A DNA stretch of 6,055 nucleotides, taken from the NCBI GenBank assembly GCA_016765235.1, contig JAESQH010000136.1, positions 1,325 to 7,379 of the forward strand, written 5' to 3'. Below, one piece after another: positions 5,526-6,055 of this stretch. Source of the stretch: Paracoccaceae bacterium (lineage in GTDB: Bacteria; Pseudomonadota; Alphaproteobacteria; Rhodobacterales; Rhodobacteraceae). A program made the position numbers and the translations under genes. Numbering within the stretch: the stretch's first letter is position 1; the number at the start of each line of letters is the position of its first letter. The notes beneath the pieces were generated by a model that did not search any database, was not told where the DNA came from, and saw only the letters and a list, made by a program, of their open reading frames with translations.

Positions 5526-6055
5526 TCATGCCGCGCCCAGCGCGCGCAATACCTCGCCCGCCAAACGCGGCGTGATCGCCCGTTTGCGCGAAAGACCGGC
5601 GCGGTCCAACGCCTCCACCGTTGCCTTGGCAGATGCAAAGGATCGGTCGATCCGGCTGAGTAGAAACTGGATAAGGTCTGGCGATACTATCAGTTGGCGG
5701 TCCGCAAAAAGTTTTACCAGCACCGCAGACAGCAAAGTGTCATCTGGGGCGTCCAGCGTTGCCACTTCGGTTGCCCGCAGGCGCGAAGCCAAATCCGGTA
5801 GCTTGATATCCCAACGCGAGGGCGCCCCTTCGCCCGTCACCAACAACGTTCCATTTGCGCCTAACACGCGGTTGTGCAGATGAAACAACGCTTCCTCTGA
5901 CTGGTCCCGCCGCGCCTCCGGCAACATCGCAAAGCGGTCGACATCTTCAACGGCCACACCGCCTGTTTCAGCCAACGCCGCGATATCCTGTTGCGCTAGA
6001 TCTACGGCATCAACCACGGCGCCGCCGGAACGCGCTGCCCAAACCTGCACCAAAT
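5526..6055 (-). CDS. hdaA: DnaA-related regulatory inactivator HdaA (5' end outside the window)
   Basis: The C-terminal 175 residues of a DnaA/Hda-type AAA+ ATPase. In Caulobacter, HdaA promotes ATP hydrolysis by DnaA at the replisome clamp and so prevents re-initiation. Visible: a degenerate Walker B, GVAVEDVDR (32-40 of the visible part); sensor I region TLLVTGEGAPSRW (69-81); LASRLRATEV (88-97), where R91 is the box VII arginine-finger candidate; and RIDRSFASAKATVEALD (134-150), carrying the sensor II arginine. The protein ends at LRALGAA without the helix-turn-helix DNA-binding domain IV of DnaA, which separates Hda-type proteins from DnaA. Walker A and the N-terminal clamp-binding motif would lie beyond base 6055, so roughly 50 residues are missing by family length. 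The frame is open to the edge. Followed by its own terminator, so probably not cotranscribed with proS. Confidence 0.88.
   Translation of the reverse strand, partial: LVQVWAARSGGAVVDAVDLAQQDIAALAETGGVAVEDVDRFAMLPEARRDQSEEALFHLHNRVLGANGTLLVTGEGAPSRWDIKLPDLASRLRATEVATLDAPDDTLLSAVLVKLFADRQLIVSPDLIQFLLSRIDRSFASAKATVEALDRAGLSRKRAITPRLAGEVLRALGAA

Noticed and set aside
5342..5638. A 98-codon minus-strand frame overlapping the end of hdaA
   Set aside because: It overlaps hdaA by over 110 bases in another frame and continues through the terminator and the proS promoter; composition does not look coding.

Overview
The window is a stretch of ordinary core chromosome from an alphaproteobacterium, most likely a member of the Rhodobacterales (Roseobacter/Rhodobacter type). 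The evidence is the short proline-tRNA ligase, an HdaA-type DnaA relative, a LolC/LolD pair of alphaproteobacterial type, and a small two-helix DUF2937-like protein. No 16S or other marker is present, so the order is an inference. Every convincing gene lies on the minus strand, so the biological reading direction is from base 6055 down to base 1.

In transcription order, the window opens with the 3' part of hdaA (5526-6055; the start lies outside the window). A 337-base gene-free gap follows (5189-5525). It holds a hairpin just after hdaA (5483-5506), a convincing Rho-independent terminator (5414-5443), a sigma70-like promoter (5369-5397), and a long leader with an unused strong Shine-Dalgarno sequence and a possible 36-codon upstream ORF. 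The next four genes look like one operon: proS (3851-5188), 13 bases, a DUF2937-like membrane protein (3352-3837), a 4-base GTGA overlap, lolC (2069-3355), an 8-base ATGAGTAA overlap, and lolD (1399-2076). A 121-base AT-rich gap with an inverted repeat and phased TTAA motifs then precedes a glutamate dehydrogenase gene (1-1277), whose 3' end (roughly the last 50 codons by family length) is cut off by the window edge.

Functionally, LolC and LolD form the inner-membrane ABC machine that extracts outer-membrane lipoproteins and hands them to LolA. The DUF2937-like protein is translationally coupled to LolC and is the least understood gene here. proS supplies Pro-tRNA, hdaA is a replication-control ATPase relative, and the dehydrogenase joins carbon and nitrogen metabolism. 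There are no mobile elements, CRISPR arrays, tRNAs or rRNAs. I see no clearly new system. The most interesting parts are the DUF2937-lolC coupling and the structured gap upstream of proS, which could also encode a small plus-strand RNA.
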